NCBI RefSeq assembly: GCF_022179245.1
Contig: NZ_BPQM01000059.1
Span: forward strand, 62,001 to 126,000
DNA from: Methylobacterium gregans
GTDB taxonomy: Bacteria > Pseudomonadota > Alphaproteobacteria > Rhizobiales > Beijerinckiaceae
DNA length: 64,000 nucleotides
Direction of reading: 5' to 3'
The translations under genes and the position numbers were made by a program. Within the stretch, counting starts at the first letter, position 1, and each line of letters starts with the position of its first letter. The notes beneath the pieces are model-generated. The model was not told the origin of the DNA, did no database searches, and was given only the letters and a program-made list of their open reading frames with translations. This document shows positions 27,531 through 36,452 of this stretch, piece after piece.

Positions 27531-28681
27531 AGATCTGGCTCGTGGCCGGCGAGGATTCGGGCGATCAGCTCGGCGCCAAGCTGATCCCGGCGCTGCGGGC
27601 GCGGGTGCCGGGGCCGCTCACCCTCGGGGGCGTCGGCGGCGAGGCGATGGCGGCACAGGGCTTCGCCTCGCTCTTCCCCCTCGATGACGTGGCGGTGATG
27701 GGCTACCTGCCGGTGCTGGCGCGTGCCCGCACGCTGCTGCGCCGCATTCGGCAGACCGTGGACGACGTGGTGGCGGCCCGGCCGGACGTGCTCGTCATCA
27801 TCGACAGTCCCGGCTTCACCCACGCGGTCGCCTCGCGGGTGCGCAAGCGCCTGCCGGCTCTGCCGATCGTCGACTACGTCTCGCCGAGCGTCTGGGCGTG
27901 GCGGCCCTGGCGGGCCAGATCCATGCGCGCCTATATCGACCACGTGCTGGCGCTGCTGCCCTTCGAGCCGGGCGCCCATCGACGCCTCGGTGGCCCCGCC
28001 TGCACCTATGTCGGCCATCCGCTGATCGAGCGCCTCGACGCCTTCCGGCCGGGATCCGAGGAGGCGGCGGCGCGGGAGAGCGCCCCCTTTACGCTGGCGG
28101 TCCTGCCGGGCTCGCGCCGCTCCGAGATCGATCGGCTGATGCCGGTTTTCGGCGAGACCCTTGCTCGGCTGAAGGACGGGCCGGCCTTCGAAGCGGTGCT
28201 GCCCGCAGTGACCCGCCACCGCGCCCGGATCGAGGCGCTGGCCGCCGCTTGGTCGGTGCCGGTGCGGATCGTCTCCGGCGAGGAGGCCAAGCACGCGCTC
28301 TTCCGGCGCGCCCGCGCGGCGCTCGCGGCCTCCGGCACGGTGACCCTTGAACTCGCGCTCGCGGGGGTGCCGATGGTGGTGGCCTACCGGGTCTCGCGTG
28401 TCGAGGAGTTCATCGGCCGGCGCCTGATCCAGGTGCCCACCATCGTGCTGCCGAACCTGATCCTCGGCGCCAACGCGATGCCCGAATTCATTCAGGCCGA
28501 TTGCACGCCCGGGAACCTCGCGGGGGCGCTGGCGCCCCTGCTCGCGGGTGGCGCGGCCCGGGACGCGCAGGGCGCGGCGCTTGCCCGCCTCGACGATGCC
28601 ATGCGCCTGCCGGACGGGGCCGCGCCGAGCGATCGCGCCGCCGAGATCGTGCTCGCGACGGCGCGCGCCGCGGGCCGCTGA
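27527..28681 (+). CDS. lpxB: Lipid-A-disaccharide synthase LpxB
   Basis: 384 residues starting at GTG within the lpxI stop overlap. It has the GT19 opening A-G-E-D-S-G-D-Q-L-G, the Y-V-S-P-S-V-W-A-W-R block, F-E-P and L-P-G-S-R-R-S-E-I, and the late A-S-G-T-V-T-L-E-L-A. It joins lipid X with UDP-2,3-diacylglucosamine at the inner membrane, completing the disaccharide. It is the last gene of the Raetz-pathway run in this window. Confidence 0.96.
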   Translation: MKIWLVAGEDSGDQLGAKLIPALRARVPGPLTLGGVGGEAMAAQGFASLFPLDDVAVMGYLPVLARARTLLRRIRQTVDDVVAARPDVLVIIDSPGFTHAVASRVRKRLPALPIVDYVSPSVWAWRPWRARSMRAYIDHVLALLPFEPGAHRRLGGPACTYVGHPLIERLDAFRPGSEEAAARESAPFTLAVLPGSRRSEIDRLMPVFGETLARLKDGPAFEAVLPAVTRHRARIEALAAAWSVPVRIVSGEEAKHALFRRARAALAASGTVTLELALAGVPMVVAYRVSRVEEFIGRRLIQVPTIVLPNLILGANAMPEFIQADCTPGNLAGALAPLLAGGAARDAQGAALARLDDAMRLPDGAAPSDRAAEIVLATARAAGR

Positions 28682-28781
28682 TCACCCACGGCGCCGCACC
28701 TCGGAGCCTTCGCGCCGCTCGCGACTTGTGTCGCCGTGTGCGGGCCCGCCCCGCGACAGGGCAGGCGACCGGGGGACGAGC

Positions 28782-30326
28782 ATGGCCGAGGCGACCGAGA
28801 TCCGTCACCCGCTGGAGAAGATCCCCCTCGGCGGCATGGTCGAGGCGGCCTCGGGCGAGGCCAAGGTGCTGTTCGTCCGGGACGCCGACGGCGTGCGAGC
28901 CTTCCAGGCCAAGTGCCCGCATCTCGGTGCGCCGCTCGCCAAGGGCGAGATCTGCGGCGGCCGACTCTACTGCCCCTGGCACAAGGCCGCCTTCGCGCTC
29001 ACTGACGGCGGGCTGGAGGAACCGCCCGCGCTGGAAGCGCTGACGCGCTACCCCGTCCGCATCGAGGGCGAGATGGCGGTGGCGGTGCTGGAGCCGCTGG
29101 CCCCCTTCAGTCCGGCCCCGCGCGGGGAGGGGACGCACGTCCTCGTCGTCGGCACCGGTGCCGCGGCGGTCGCCTGCGTGACGAGCCTGCGCCGCCTCGG
29201 CTTTGCCGGCACCATCACGATGGTCGGCCGCGAGGCGCACCCGCCCTACGACCGGACCAAGCTCTCGAAGCAGTTCCTGGCCAAGCTCACGCCGGCCGGG
29301 AAGACGCTGCTCGAACCCGACTTCTACGTCGCTCACCGCGTCGAGCACGTTCATGGAACGGTCGCGCGGATCGAGCCGGAGGCGCGCCGCGTCACCCTGG
29401 AGGACGGGCGCGCGCTCGATGCCGACGCGCTGGTGATCGCCACCGGCAGCCGCGCCGTGGTGCCGGACTTCCCCGGCGCCGATCTCGACGGCGTCCACAC
29501 CCTGCGCAGCCTCGACGATGCCGTCGGCTTGAGCGCGGCGGCGGAGGGCGCCGAGCGCGTCGTGGTGATCGGGGGGGGCTTCATCGGCCTGGAGGCCGCC
29601 GCCTTCCTGACGAAGCGAGGCCTCTCCGTCACGGTGCTGGCTCGCGAGGCGGTGCCCTTCGCCAAGCGCTTCGGCGAGGCGGTGGGTACCGCGCTGAAGC
29701 GCTACCACGCGGGCAACGGCGTGCAGTTCGCGCAAGGCACGATCGCGCGGATCGCGGGCGCCGGCCGCGTCGAGGCGGTCGAGACCGAGGTGGGCGAGCG
29801 CTTGCCCGCGGACATCGTGCTGATCGGCGCGGGTGCGGCGCCGGAGACCGGCGCGATCGCGGGCGTCGCCGCGCGCGAGGACGGGGGCGTCGCGGTCGGG
29901 CCGGACCTACGTCTGGCCCCGAACGTCTGGCTCGCCGGCGACATCGCGGCCTTCCCCGAGCGGGCGAGCGGCGAGACCGCGCGCATCGAGCACTGGCGCC
30001 TCGCCCAGCAGCACGGCACGCACATCGCCCGACAGATCCTGAACCAGACGGGCCCGTTCGCCGGCGCGCCGTTCTTCTGGTCGAACCAGGGCGACAAGCG
30101 GCTCGATTACGGCGGCTACGCGCCGGGCTTTGACCGCATCGTCCTGCGCGGCAGCACGGACCAGCTCGATTTCATCGCCTACTACGTCCGCGGCGAGCGG
30201 GTGACGGCGGCCTGCAGCATCGGCCGCAACCCCGAATTCACGGCCTTCCTGCACCTGCTCGGCGAGGGCCGGGCACCGAGCCCCGCCGAGATCGAGGCGG
30301 GGACGGATCCGCGCGCGCTCATCTGA
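28782..30326 (+). CDS. Rieske / FAD-dependent reductase (AIFM3-like)
   Basis: 514 residues. An N-terminal Rieske [2Fe-2S] domain binds its cluster through C45-P-H47 and C64-P-W-H67. From about residue 118 a pyridine-nucleotide disulfide oxidoreductase fold follows, with V-V-G-T-G-A-A-A-V-A for FAD, V-I-G-G-G-F-I-G-L-E for NAD(P)H and W-L-A-G-D-I-A-A-F in the second FAD motif. This matches apoptosis-inducing-factor-3/NirD-like ferredoxin reductases that pass electrons from NAD(P)H. The partner is unknown. It begins 100 bases after lpxB and is functionally unrelated to it. Confidence 0.9.
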   Translation: MAEATEIRHPLEKIPLGGMVEAASGEAKVLFVRDADGVRAFQAKCPHLGAPLAKGEICGGRLYCPWHKAAFALTDGGLEEPPALEALTRYPVRIEGEMAVAVLEPLAPFSPAPRGEGTHVLVVGTGAAAVACVTSLRRLGFAGTITMVGREAHPPYDRTKLSKQFLAKLTPAGKTLLEPDFYVAHRVEHVHGTVARIEPEARRVTLEDGRALDADALVIATGSRAVVPDFPGADLDGVHTLRSLDDAVGLSAAAEGAERVVVIGGGFIGLEAAAFLTKRGLSVTVLAREAVPFAKRFGEAVGTALKRYHAGNGVQFAQGTIARIAGAGRVEAVETEVGERLPADIVLIGAGAAPETGAIAGVAAREDGGVAVGPDLRLAPNVWLAGDIAAFPERASGETARIEHWRLAQQHGTHIARQILNQTGPFAGAPFFWSNQGDKRLDYGGYAPGFDRIVLRGSTDQLDFIAYYVRGERVTAACSIGRNPEFTAFLHLLGEGRAPSPAEIEAGTDPRALI

Positions 30327-30437
30327 AGGGTTGTGCAGGGGGCGGCCCGCGTCACCACGTCCGCTCGACCGGAACCCGCGCGCCGGCCGACAACGTCCCG
30401 GAGCAGGCCCGAAGAGGCGGCGTCCGCGGGAGGTGTC

Positions 30438-30644
30438 ATGAATCAGATCATCGTCGTCGCGCTGATCTGCGCGAAATCGGTATCCGCCCCCGACTGTACC
30501 CGCGAGACCGCGATCGACGTGGTGACGGGGCCGGCCCACACCCTGCAGGAATGCCTCGTGCAAGGCCCGGTGATCGCCGCCAATTCCGGCATCGCGATCG
30601 CCCAGGACAGCTACGTGAAGACCCGTTGCGAGCAGCGCCGCTGA
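30438..30644 (+). CDS. Small cysteine-containing protein of unknown function
   Basis: 68 residues from ATG 30438 with a clear GGGAGGTG ribosome site. A short hydrophobic start (I-I-V-V-A-L-I-C-A) is followed by a polar region with C20, C39 and C64, and K-T-R-C near the end. The paired cysteines suggest possible disulfide-bonded export, although the hydrophobic segment is short for a signal peptide. Its stop overlaps the next start (TGATG). No family is recognised. Confidence 0.6.
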   Translation: MNQIIVVALICAKSVSAPDCTRETAIDVVTGPAHTLQECLVQGPVIAANSGIAIAQDSYVKTRCEQRR

Positions 30645-30925
30645 TGTCCGAGTCCGACGTGACTGCCGACCGGGCTGTGATGATCCGCCTGCGCGCCCGC
30701 CTCGCCGTGGTCGAGCGCGCGGCGTGGTTCGGTCTCGTCCACGCCATGCGCACCCGCCCCGAGGAGACGGAGGCCTTCATCGGCTCCGAGCGGGCGCGCT
30801 GCGCCGAGGGGTTCGAGGCGAAGGGCTGGGCGGGCGATCTGTCCGATGCCGAGCGCGCGCTGCTGGCCCGGGAGGTCGATGCCGGGTTGGCGCAACTCTT
30901 GGAGGACGCCAGGGCCGAGATCTAG
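30644..30925 (+). CDS. Small helical protein of unknown function
   Basis: 93 residues, acidic and almost entirely helical by composition, rich in A, E and R. It has a single V-V-E-R-A-A-W-F-G-L-V-H motif and a C-terminal D-L-S-D-A-E-R-A-L-L-A-R-E-V stretch. It is translationally coupled to the 68-residue gene and its last four bases overlap the convergent membrane-protein gene. No domain is recognised. Confidence 0.6.
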   Translation: MSESDVTADRAVMIRLRARLAVVERAAWFGLVHAMRTRPEETEAFIGSERARCAEGFEAKGWAGDLSDAERALLAREVDAGLAQLLEDARAEI

Positions 30926-31260
30926 GCCTTCCGGTTCCGCCAGCGTTCCTTGAGCCGCGCCCAGGTCGCCTCGATCCAGCGGGCGGACTTCTCCAGCGGC
31001 ACCTTCAGCCCCGGCACGTCCTGCGCGAGCAGGGCGAGGCCGAGCGGCAGCATCCACAGGCCCAGCACCGGCAGGATCGAGAAGATGCCGCCGAGGATGA
31101 ACAGGATCGCGGCGCTCACCCGCAGCCAGAGCCGTGAGGGCTCGCGCAGCCAGTCGAAGGCCCGGCGCAGGGCATCGGGCATCTTCGCCGAGAGGCGATC
31201 GACGCGGGCATCCCAGTCTTCGGGACGGACGATCTCGGGATGCAGGGTGCGGCTTTCCAT
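30922..31260 (-). CDS. Small membrane protein, PGPGW-like
   Basis: 112 residues. After a polar 45-residue start (R-P-E-D-W-D-A-R), two adjacent hydrophobic stretches (about 48-62 and 64-80) form a hairpin with L-P-V-L-G-L-W-M-L-P-L-G-L-A-L-L-A-Q-D-V-P, similar in layout to the PGPGW family though the exact motif is not kept. A basic, tryptophan-rich cytoplasmic tail ends the protein. The function is unknown. It is convergent with the 93-residue gene. Confidence 0.65.
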   Translation of the reverse strand: MESRTLHPEIVRPEDWDARVDRLSAKMPDALRRAFDWLREPSRLWLRVSAAILFILGGIFSILPVLGLWMLPLGLALLAQDVPGLKVPLEKSARWIEATWARLKERWRNRKA

Positions 31261-31380
31261 AGCCTTCCAACGCGCCGAGCCTTCGAACGGCTCCGGCCCG
31301 GCGGCTGGCCTCGGGCGGCCTGAGGCTGTTAAGAGGCGCGCCGACGGGCGGCACGTGATGCCGGCCCGAGGGGAGGCCCC

Positions 31381-31800
31381 ATGTCTCGTCTGTTTCCGCT
31401 AGCAGGAGCCGCGCTGATCGCCATGACCGCTGCCGCCAACGCCGACGCTTACACCACGCTGCCCTCCGGCCTGAAGTACAAGGACGAGGTGGTCGGCACC
31501 GGCCCCGAGCCCAAGACCGGCCAGCAGGTCACCGTGCACTACACCGGCTGGCTCGACCAGAACGGCAAGCAGGGCAAGAAGTTCGACTCGTCTCGCGACC
31601 GCGGCCAGCCCTTCAGCTTCCAGATCGGTGCCGGTCAGGTCATCCGCGGCTGGGACGAGGGCGTCGCCACCATGAAGGCCGGCGGCCGGCGCACTCTCGT
31701 GATCCCGCCGGAGCTCGGCTACGGCTCCCGCGGCGCGGGCGGCGTGATCCCGCCCGGCGCGACGCTGATCTTCGACGTCGAGCTGATCGGCTCGAAGTAA
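31381..31800 (+). CDS. Exported FKBP-type peptidyl-prolyl isomerase
   Basis: 139 residues with a signal peptide ending near A-N-A-D-A, preceded by a GGGGAGG ribosome site. The rest is one FKBP domain: [36 protein letters not shown] and I-P-P-E-L-G-Y-G. All the usual active-site aromatics are present. It probably assists folding of periplasmic proteins. The JetA-like gene begins 30 bases after its stop, so the two may share a transcript. Confidence 0.92.
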   Translation: MSRLFPLAGAALIAMTAAANADAYTTLPSGLKYKDEVVGTGPEPKTGQQVTVHYTGWLDQNGKQGKKFDSSRDRGQPFSFQIGAGQVIRGWDEGVATMKAGGRRTLVIPPELGYGSRGAGGVIPPGATLIFDVELIGSK

Positions 31801-31830
31801 GCCGACCAGGCCGGGACGGGTCACAGCACG

Positions 31831-33234
31831 ATGCTGTTCGCGCAGCTTCCCGACGACCTGTTCCGGCCGCTCGCCTCGCCGAGCCGCGCCTTCAACGCGG
31901 CCCTGCTGCTGCACCTGCACCGGCGCGTCATCGGCTCGGAGCCGATGCGCAAGGCCGACCTCCTCGTGGAGATCGGCGAGTTCGCCGCCGGCCGCGAGAC
32001 GCCGGAGCTCGCCGACGACGCGAGCTTCCCGCCCGACGCGGTCGAGCGCCGCTCGGCCCTCTACCGGCGCTTCCTCGAATCCGGCTGGTTGATCGAGCGG
32101 CGCGAGCGCTACGTGCCGGTGGTCGAGTTCGACCCGGAGGCGCGCCTCCTCCTTGAGGAGCTGTCGCGGATCGAGCGTGGCGAGACCCGCTCCTACGGCG
32201 GCGCGGTGCTGGAGGTGCTGGGCAGCCTCGAGAGCGCGCTCGCCAATCCCGGCGAGCGCTCCGAGGCCCTGGCCAATGCCGCCCGCGAGGCCGAGGCCTT
32301 CCTGTCCCACCTGCGCAGCCTCGCCGGCTCGATGCGCAAGATCGAGGACCGGATCCTGCGCGAGGAGGACCGGCGCGCCGCCTTCCGCCTCTACTTCGAG
32401 GATTTCGTCGAGCGGCACCTGATCAGCGACTACCGGACGCTGCACACCCGCTTCAACCCGTTCCGATTCCGCTCCGCGATCGTGCGCGAGGCGGGGCGCG
32501 CGCTCCGCGACGCCCTGCTGATCCGGGCGCTCGCCGAGGGGCTGGTGCGCGAGGGCCGCGCCGCCGATCTCGACGCGGGCGAGCGCGCGGTGCGCGCCGA
32601 CCTCGCCGAGATCCTGGCCGTCTTCGAGGGCATCGACCGGCATCTCGATGCGGTGGACGAGGTGGTCGCCCGGATGGAGCGCCGCATCGCGGCGGCCGTG
32701 CGCTACATGGACCGGCCGGATGCCGGCGGCGTCGAACGCACCGCGGCGGCGCTCCGCGCCGTCGGCGCCGCTGAGGCCGCGCCGGACCTGCCCGCCGCGA
32801 TCTCCCTGCTGCGCCCGCCGATCGGCGAGGCGCATCTCTCGACGCCCCGCCGGACCCGGCCGCCGATCGACAACGACCCGCTGCCCGAGGTCTTCATCGA
32901 CCCGCGCATCGAGGCCTTCGTCACAGCCAAGGCCGAGTTCCGCCGCCGCACCACGGTGACCCCGCGCTCGATGTCGGACTTCGTGGAGGCGCGGCTGGCG
33001 GCGGGTGGCACCCTGCGCGGCTCCGAGATCCCGGTCGCGGACATCGACGCCTTCGTGGTGTTCCAGCGCCTGCGCGAGATCGACGTGCTGTTCGAGGGCG
33101 AGCTGGGACAGCGCTACGGCGTCACCCACCTGACCGAGCGGCTCTCGAACGGCTGGCTCGACTGCCCGGATTTCGTGCTGACGCGGGTGGGCGGGGCGGC
33201 GGGCGCCTCTGCCGGGGGAAGCGGCAACGGGTGA
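31831..33234 (+). CDS. Orphan JetA-like (Wadjet / DUF5716) kleisin-type protein
   Basis: 467 residues. The start L-F-A-Q-L-P-D-D-L-F-R-P-L-A-S-P-S-R (2-19) and the following winged-helix region match the layout of JetA proteins of Wadjet plasmid-defence systems (DUF5716). Further agreeing features are R-F-L-E-S-G-W-L-I near 88, a long helical middle with S-L-A-G-S-M-R-K-I, F-E-D-F-V-E-R near 190 and F208-N-P-F-R-F-R. In Wadjet, JetA is the MukF-like kleisin partner of JetB and the SMC-like JetC. None of JetB, JetC or JetD is present nearby: the next gene is gamma-glutamyltransferase on the other strand. Assignment is by remembered family pattern, not a search; function without partners is unknown. 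Confidence 0.65.
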   Translation: MLFAQLPDDLFRPLASPSRAFNAALLLHLHRRVIGSEPMRKADLLVEIGEFAAGRETPELADDASFPPDAVERRSALYRRFLESGWLIERRERYVPVVEFDPEARLLLEELSRIERGETRSYGGAVLEVLGSLESALANPGERSEALANAAREAEAFLSHLRSLAGSMRKIEDRILREEDRRAAFRLYFEDFVERHLISDYRTLHTRFNPFRFRSAIVREAGRALRDALLIRALAEGLVREGRAADLDAGERAVRADLAEILAVFEGIDRHLDAVDEVVARMERRIAAAVRYMDRPDAGGVERTAAALRAVGAAEAAPDLPAAISLLRPPIGEAHLSTPRRTRPPIDNDPLPEVFIDPRIEAFVTAKAEFRRRTTVTPRSMSDFVEARLAAGGTLRGSEIPVADIDAFVVFQRLREIDVLFEGELGQRYGVTHLTERLSNGWLDCPDFVLTRVGGAAGASAGGSGNG

Positions 33235-33291
33235 GACTGCCGCGCAAGGGCTATCCCATGCGCGCGCCTGGCACGGCCGGCGTGCCGCTGT

Positions 33292-33319
33292 CCCTCCTCT
33301 CCCGCAGCGAGGGGAGGGA
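33292..33319. repeat. Intergenic palindromic (REP-like) hairpin
   Basis: CCCTC and GAGGG arms around a CTCCCGCAGC-type loop lie between the convergent JetA-like and gamma-glutamyltransferase genes; the sequence matches the repeat family at 10295-10536. Confidence 0.45.
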
Positions 33320-33343
33320 GAGTTGCGTGGAGCCGCCTCCGCC

Positions 33344-34933
33344 TCAATACCCCAGTGCGCTCCCGTCCTTGCGCGGGTCGGAGCCCGCCACCAGCGTGCC
33401 GGCGGCGTGGTCGATCCAGATGATCTGGCCGCCTCCGATCGGCAGCGGCGCCGGCACAGCCCTGTGGCCCCGGTCGCGCATGCCGGCGAGGATATCGTCC
33501 GGGAACGCGTTCTCCATCTCGACGAAGCCGTCGTAGGCGAAGCTGCGCGGCGCATCGAGGGCTTCCTGCACGTCGAGGCCCAGATCGATGATGTTGGAGA
33601 GAAGCTGGATGTGCCCCATCGCCTGGTAGTGGCCGCCCATCACCCCGAAGGGCGCCACCGTCCGCCCCTCGCGCATCAACATGCCGGGGATGATCGTGTG
33701 CATCGGGCGCTTCTTCGGTGCGATCGTGTTCGGGTGGCCCGGCTCGACCCGGAAACTGTAGCCGCGATTGTGCAGGAGCACGCCGCTCTCCGGCGCCAGG
33801 ATGCCGCTGCCGAAGCCCTGGAAGATCGAGTTGATCAGCGAGAGCGCATTGCCGTCCCGGTCGACCACGCTGAGATAGACCGTGTCGCGGTGCGCGACCT
33901 CGTTGGCGATCTCCGGGTAGACCTCGGGCGCGCGGGCGCGGGTCATGTCGATCGCGCCGTGCGCCGAGGCCCGCCACGCGTCGGAGAGCAGGTGCTCCAC
34001 CGGGACGCGGTGCAGGCCGGGATCGGCGAAGAGCGCGTCGCGGTGGTGGTAGCCCTGCTTGCAGACCTCGGCGAGCAGGTGCGCCCGGTCGAGGTCGGAG
34101 AGGGCGGCCACGTCGAAGGGCGAGAGCACGTTCAGCATCATCAGCACCGCCAGCCCCTGGCCGGAGGGCGGGCACTCGTAGACGTCGTAGCCGCGGTAGC
34201 GCGTGGTGATCGGCGTGACCCATTCGGGCTCGGCCTCGGCGAAATCCTGCTCGGTATGCAGGCCGCCGAGCGCGCGCAGGCGCCCCACCATGTCGCGGGC
34301 GACCGGGCCCTGGTAGAAGCCGCGCGGGCCGTCCTCGGCGATGCGGCGCAGGGTGGCGGCCAGACGCGGCAGGCGCACGCTCGCGCCGATCGTCGGCGCC
34401 TTGCCGTCGAACAGGTAGGTCGCGGCGGCGCCGGGATCGTGCGAGACCCGCTCGACGCTGCGTGCCCAGTCCCAGCCGACCCGCGGCTGAACCGGGAACC
34501 CCTCCTCGGCGTAGCGGATGGCCGGCTGCAGCAGCTCTCCGAGCGTGCGCGTGCCGTGCCGTTCGAGCAGCGTCGCCCAGGCCGCGACGGCACCCGGCAC
34601 CGTGACCGCGTGCGGCGAGGTCGGCGTGATGGTGACGCCGTTCTCCAGGTACCACGCATCGGTCGCCGCGGCCGGGCTGCGGCCCGAGCCGTTGAGGGCC
34701 TCGGGCACGGCCGCGCCGCGCGGCGCGTAGAGCGCGAAGCAGTCGCCCCCGATGCCGGTCATCAGCGGATCGACCACGCATTGAACCGCCACCGCCGCGA
34801 TCCCGGCATCGACGGCGTTGCCGCCGGAGCGCAGCACCTCGATCGCCGCCAGCGTCGAGAGCGGGTGCGAGGTCGCGACCGCCCCGTTGGCGGCGTAGAC
34901 GGGCGAGCGCCCCGGCCTGCTAAAATCTCTCAC
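33344..34933 (-). CDS. ggt: Gamma-glutamyltransferase
   Basis: 529 residues from GTG 34933, which follows a GGGAG ribosome site; the frame is open further upstream but the family start (R-D-F-S-R-P-G-R-S) supports this choice. The nucleophile at the autoprocessing site is T351 in H-R-D-T-V-Y-L-S-V-V-D. Also visible are G-G-N-A-V-D-A, M-T-G-I-G-G-D and the late K-K-R-P-M-H-T. It cleaves gamma-glutamyl bonds such as that of glutathione. No Sec or Tat signal is obvious, unlike most periplasmic relatives, so a cytoplasmic acylase-like variant is possible. Confidence 0.92.
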   Translation of the reverse strand: MRDFSRPGRSPVYAANGAVATSHPLSTLAAIEVLRSGGNAVDAGIAAVAVQCVVDPLMTGIGGDCFALYAPRGAAVPEALNGSGRSPAAATDAWYLENGVTITPTSPHAVTVPGAVAAWATLLERHGTRTLGELLQPAIRYAEEGFPVQPRVGWDWARSVERVSHDPGAAATYLFDGKAPTIGASVRLPRLAATLRRIAEDGPRGFYQGPVARDMVGRLRALGGLHTEQDFAEAEPEWVTPITTRYRGYDVYECPPSGQGLAVLMMLNVLSPFDVAALSDLDRAHLLAEVCKQGYHHRDALFADPGLHRVPVEHLLSDAWRASAHGAIDMTRARAPEVYPEIANEVAHRDTVYLSVVDRDGNALSLINSIFQGFGSGILAPESGVLLHNRGYSFRVEPGHPNTIAPKKRPMHTIIPGMLMREGRTVAPFGVMGGHYQAMGHIQLLSNIIDLGLDVQEALDAPRSFAYDGFVEMENAFPDDILAGMRDRGHRAVPAPLPIGGGQIIWIDHAAGTLVAGSDPRKDGSALGY

Positions 34934-35183
34934 GACGCGACGACTCCCGGATGATGCGGTGGACGGTCCCGTCCGTCCCGGCGCCCCTGCTGGATCGCTT
35001 TGGCGGCCGGGGCAGGATGCATAAGGCATTCGGCATGCCAAGCCTGATCGTGTCCGGAACCCATGCGGCTGGCGCCGGGGCTGCGGCCTTCCGCCCCGCA
35101 TCGCGCGCGGTTGTCGCGCGGCCCGAGCGAACGATGTGGCTGCTCCACCGACCCTTGCGGCACAGTCAGGCGCGCGCTCCCGG

Positions 35184-36452
35184 ATGCAGATCCACCTCGA
35201 CGCCATGGGCGGGATGGCCGGCGACATGTTCGTCGCCGCCCTGCTCGACGCCTTTCCGGAGCACGAGGCCGGGGTGCTGGCGAGCGTACGGGCCGCCGCG
35301 GCGGGCGCGGCCTGCGAGCTCGTCGCCCACAATGACGGGGTGCTGCAGGGGCGCCGCTTCGTCGTCGCGGAGCGCGGCGCCCGGGGCCCGCACGATCACC
35401 ACCACGTTCATCACCACACGCACCACCATCACCACGGCGCGCACGATCACCGGCACTGGTCGGAGATCCGCGCCGGGCTGCTCGCGGCCGGTCTCGACCC
35501 GCCCGTGCGCGACCACGCGCTCGCGATCTTCGGACACCTCGCCGAGGCCGAGGCGCGGGTGCACGGCATCCCGGTCGCGGAGGTCGCCTTCCACGAGGTC
35601 GGGGCGCTCGACTCCATCGCCGACATCGTGGCGGCGGCCCATCTCGCGGCGGCGACCGGCGCGATGGGCTGGAGCGTGTCGGCGCTGCCGCTCGGCGCGG
35701 GGCGGGTCCGCACGCAACACGGTCTCCTGCCGGTGCCGGCGCCCGCCACCGCCCTGTTGCTCGAAGGTTTCGCCACGATCGACGACGGGGTGCCGGGCGA
35801 GCGGGTGACGCCGACGGGTGCCGCCATCCTGCGCCATCTCTGCGGGACCGGCGCGCGGGCGAGCGCGCCCCGCACGCTCGCCCGCAGCGGCATCGGCTTC
35901 GGCACCCGGACCTTGCCGGGCCTGAGCAACTGCGTGCGCGCCCTGGTCTTCACAGAGGCGCGTACGGAGGCGGAGACCGGCGATCGGGCGGGCGGGCGCC
36001 ACCGCGACCTCGCGGTGATCGAATTCGAGGTGGACGACCAGTCGGCGGAGGATCTCGCCATGGGCCTCGACCGGCTGCGGGCGCACCCGGACGTGTTCGA
36101 CGCCGTGCAGATGCCGGTCTTCGGCAAGAAGGGGCGGATGATGACCCATGTGCGCGTGCTCGCCCGCGCGGAGGCTCTTGAGGCCGCCGCCGAGGCCTGC
36201 TTCCGCGAGACCACCACGATCGGCCTGCGGCATCGGATCGTCTCCGGAATCGCCCTGGAGCGGACGAGCCGCACGGTCGCGGTCGGCGGCCACGATCTCC
36301 GGGTGAAGACGGTCGCGCGCCCGGGCGGTGCCACCGCCAAGGCGGAAGCGGACGACGCCTTGGCCCATGAGGGCCACGCCGCCCGCGAGAGCCTGCGCCG
36401 CGCAGCCGAGCAGCTGGCCCTCGCCGAGCGCGCGGACGAGGAGCGGGCATGA
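35184..36452 (+). CDS. larC: Nickel-pincer cofactor biosynthesis protein LarC
   Basis: 422 residues from ATG 35184. It opens with H-L-D-A-M-G-G-M-A-G-D-M-F and contains a long histidine-rich loop around 74-100 (H-D-H-H-H-V-H-H-H-T-H), a likely nickel store. V-A-F-H-E-V-G-A-L-D-S and later V-T-P-T-G-A-A-I-L follow. LarC inserts nickel into the pyridinium bis-thiocarboxylate mononucleotide using CTP. Here it is one uninterrupted frame, unlike Lactiplantibacillus plantarum, which makes it by programmed frameshifting. It overlaps larE by ATGA. Confidence 0.95.
   Translation: MQIHLDAMGGMAGDMFVAALLDAFPEHEAGVLASVRAAAAGAACELVAHNDGVLQGRRFVVAERGARGPHDHHHVHHHTHHHHHGAHDHRHWSEIRAGLLAAGLDPPVRDHALAIFGHLAEAEARVHGIPVAEVAFHEVGALDSIADIVAAAHLAAATGAMGWSVSALPLGAGRVRTQHGLLPVPAPATALLLEGFATIDDGVPGERVTPTGAAILRHLCGTGARASAPRTLARSGIGFGTRTLPGLSNCVRALVFTEARTEAETGDRAGGRHRDLAVIEFEVDDQSAEDLAMGLDRLRAHPDVFDAVQMPVFGKKGRMMTHVRVLARAEALEAAAEACFRETTTIGLRHRIVSGIALERTSRTVAVGGHDLRVKTVARPGGATAKAEADDALAHEGHAARESLRRAAEQLALAERADEERA

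Noticed and set aside
31831-34933. Complete Wadjet operon
   Set aside because: Only a JetA-like gene was found; following genes are gamma-glutamyltransferase and larC, and no SMC-like ATPase or Toprim-type JetD is present.
35392-35452. CAC/CAT-rich tandem stretch that looks like a simple repeat
   Set aside because: It is in frame in larC and encodes its histidine-rich nickel-binding loop, so it is a coding feature.
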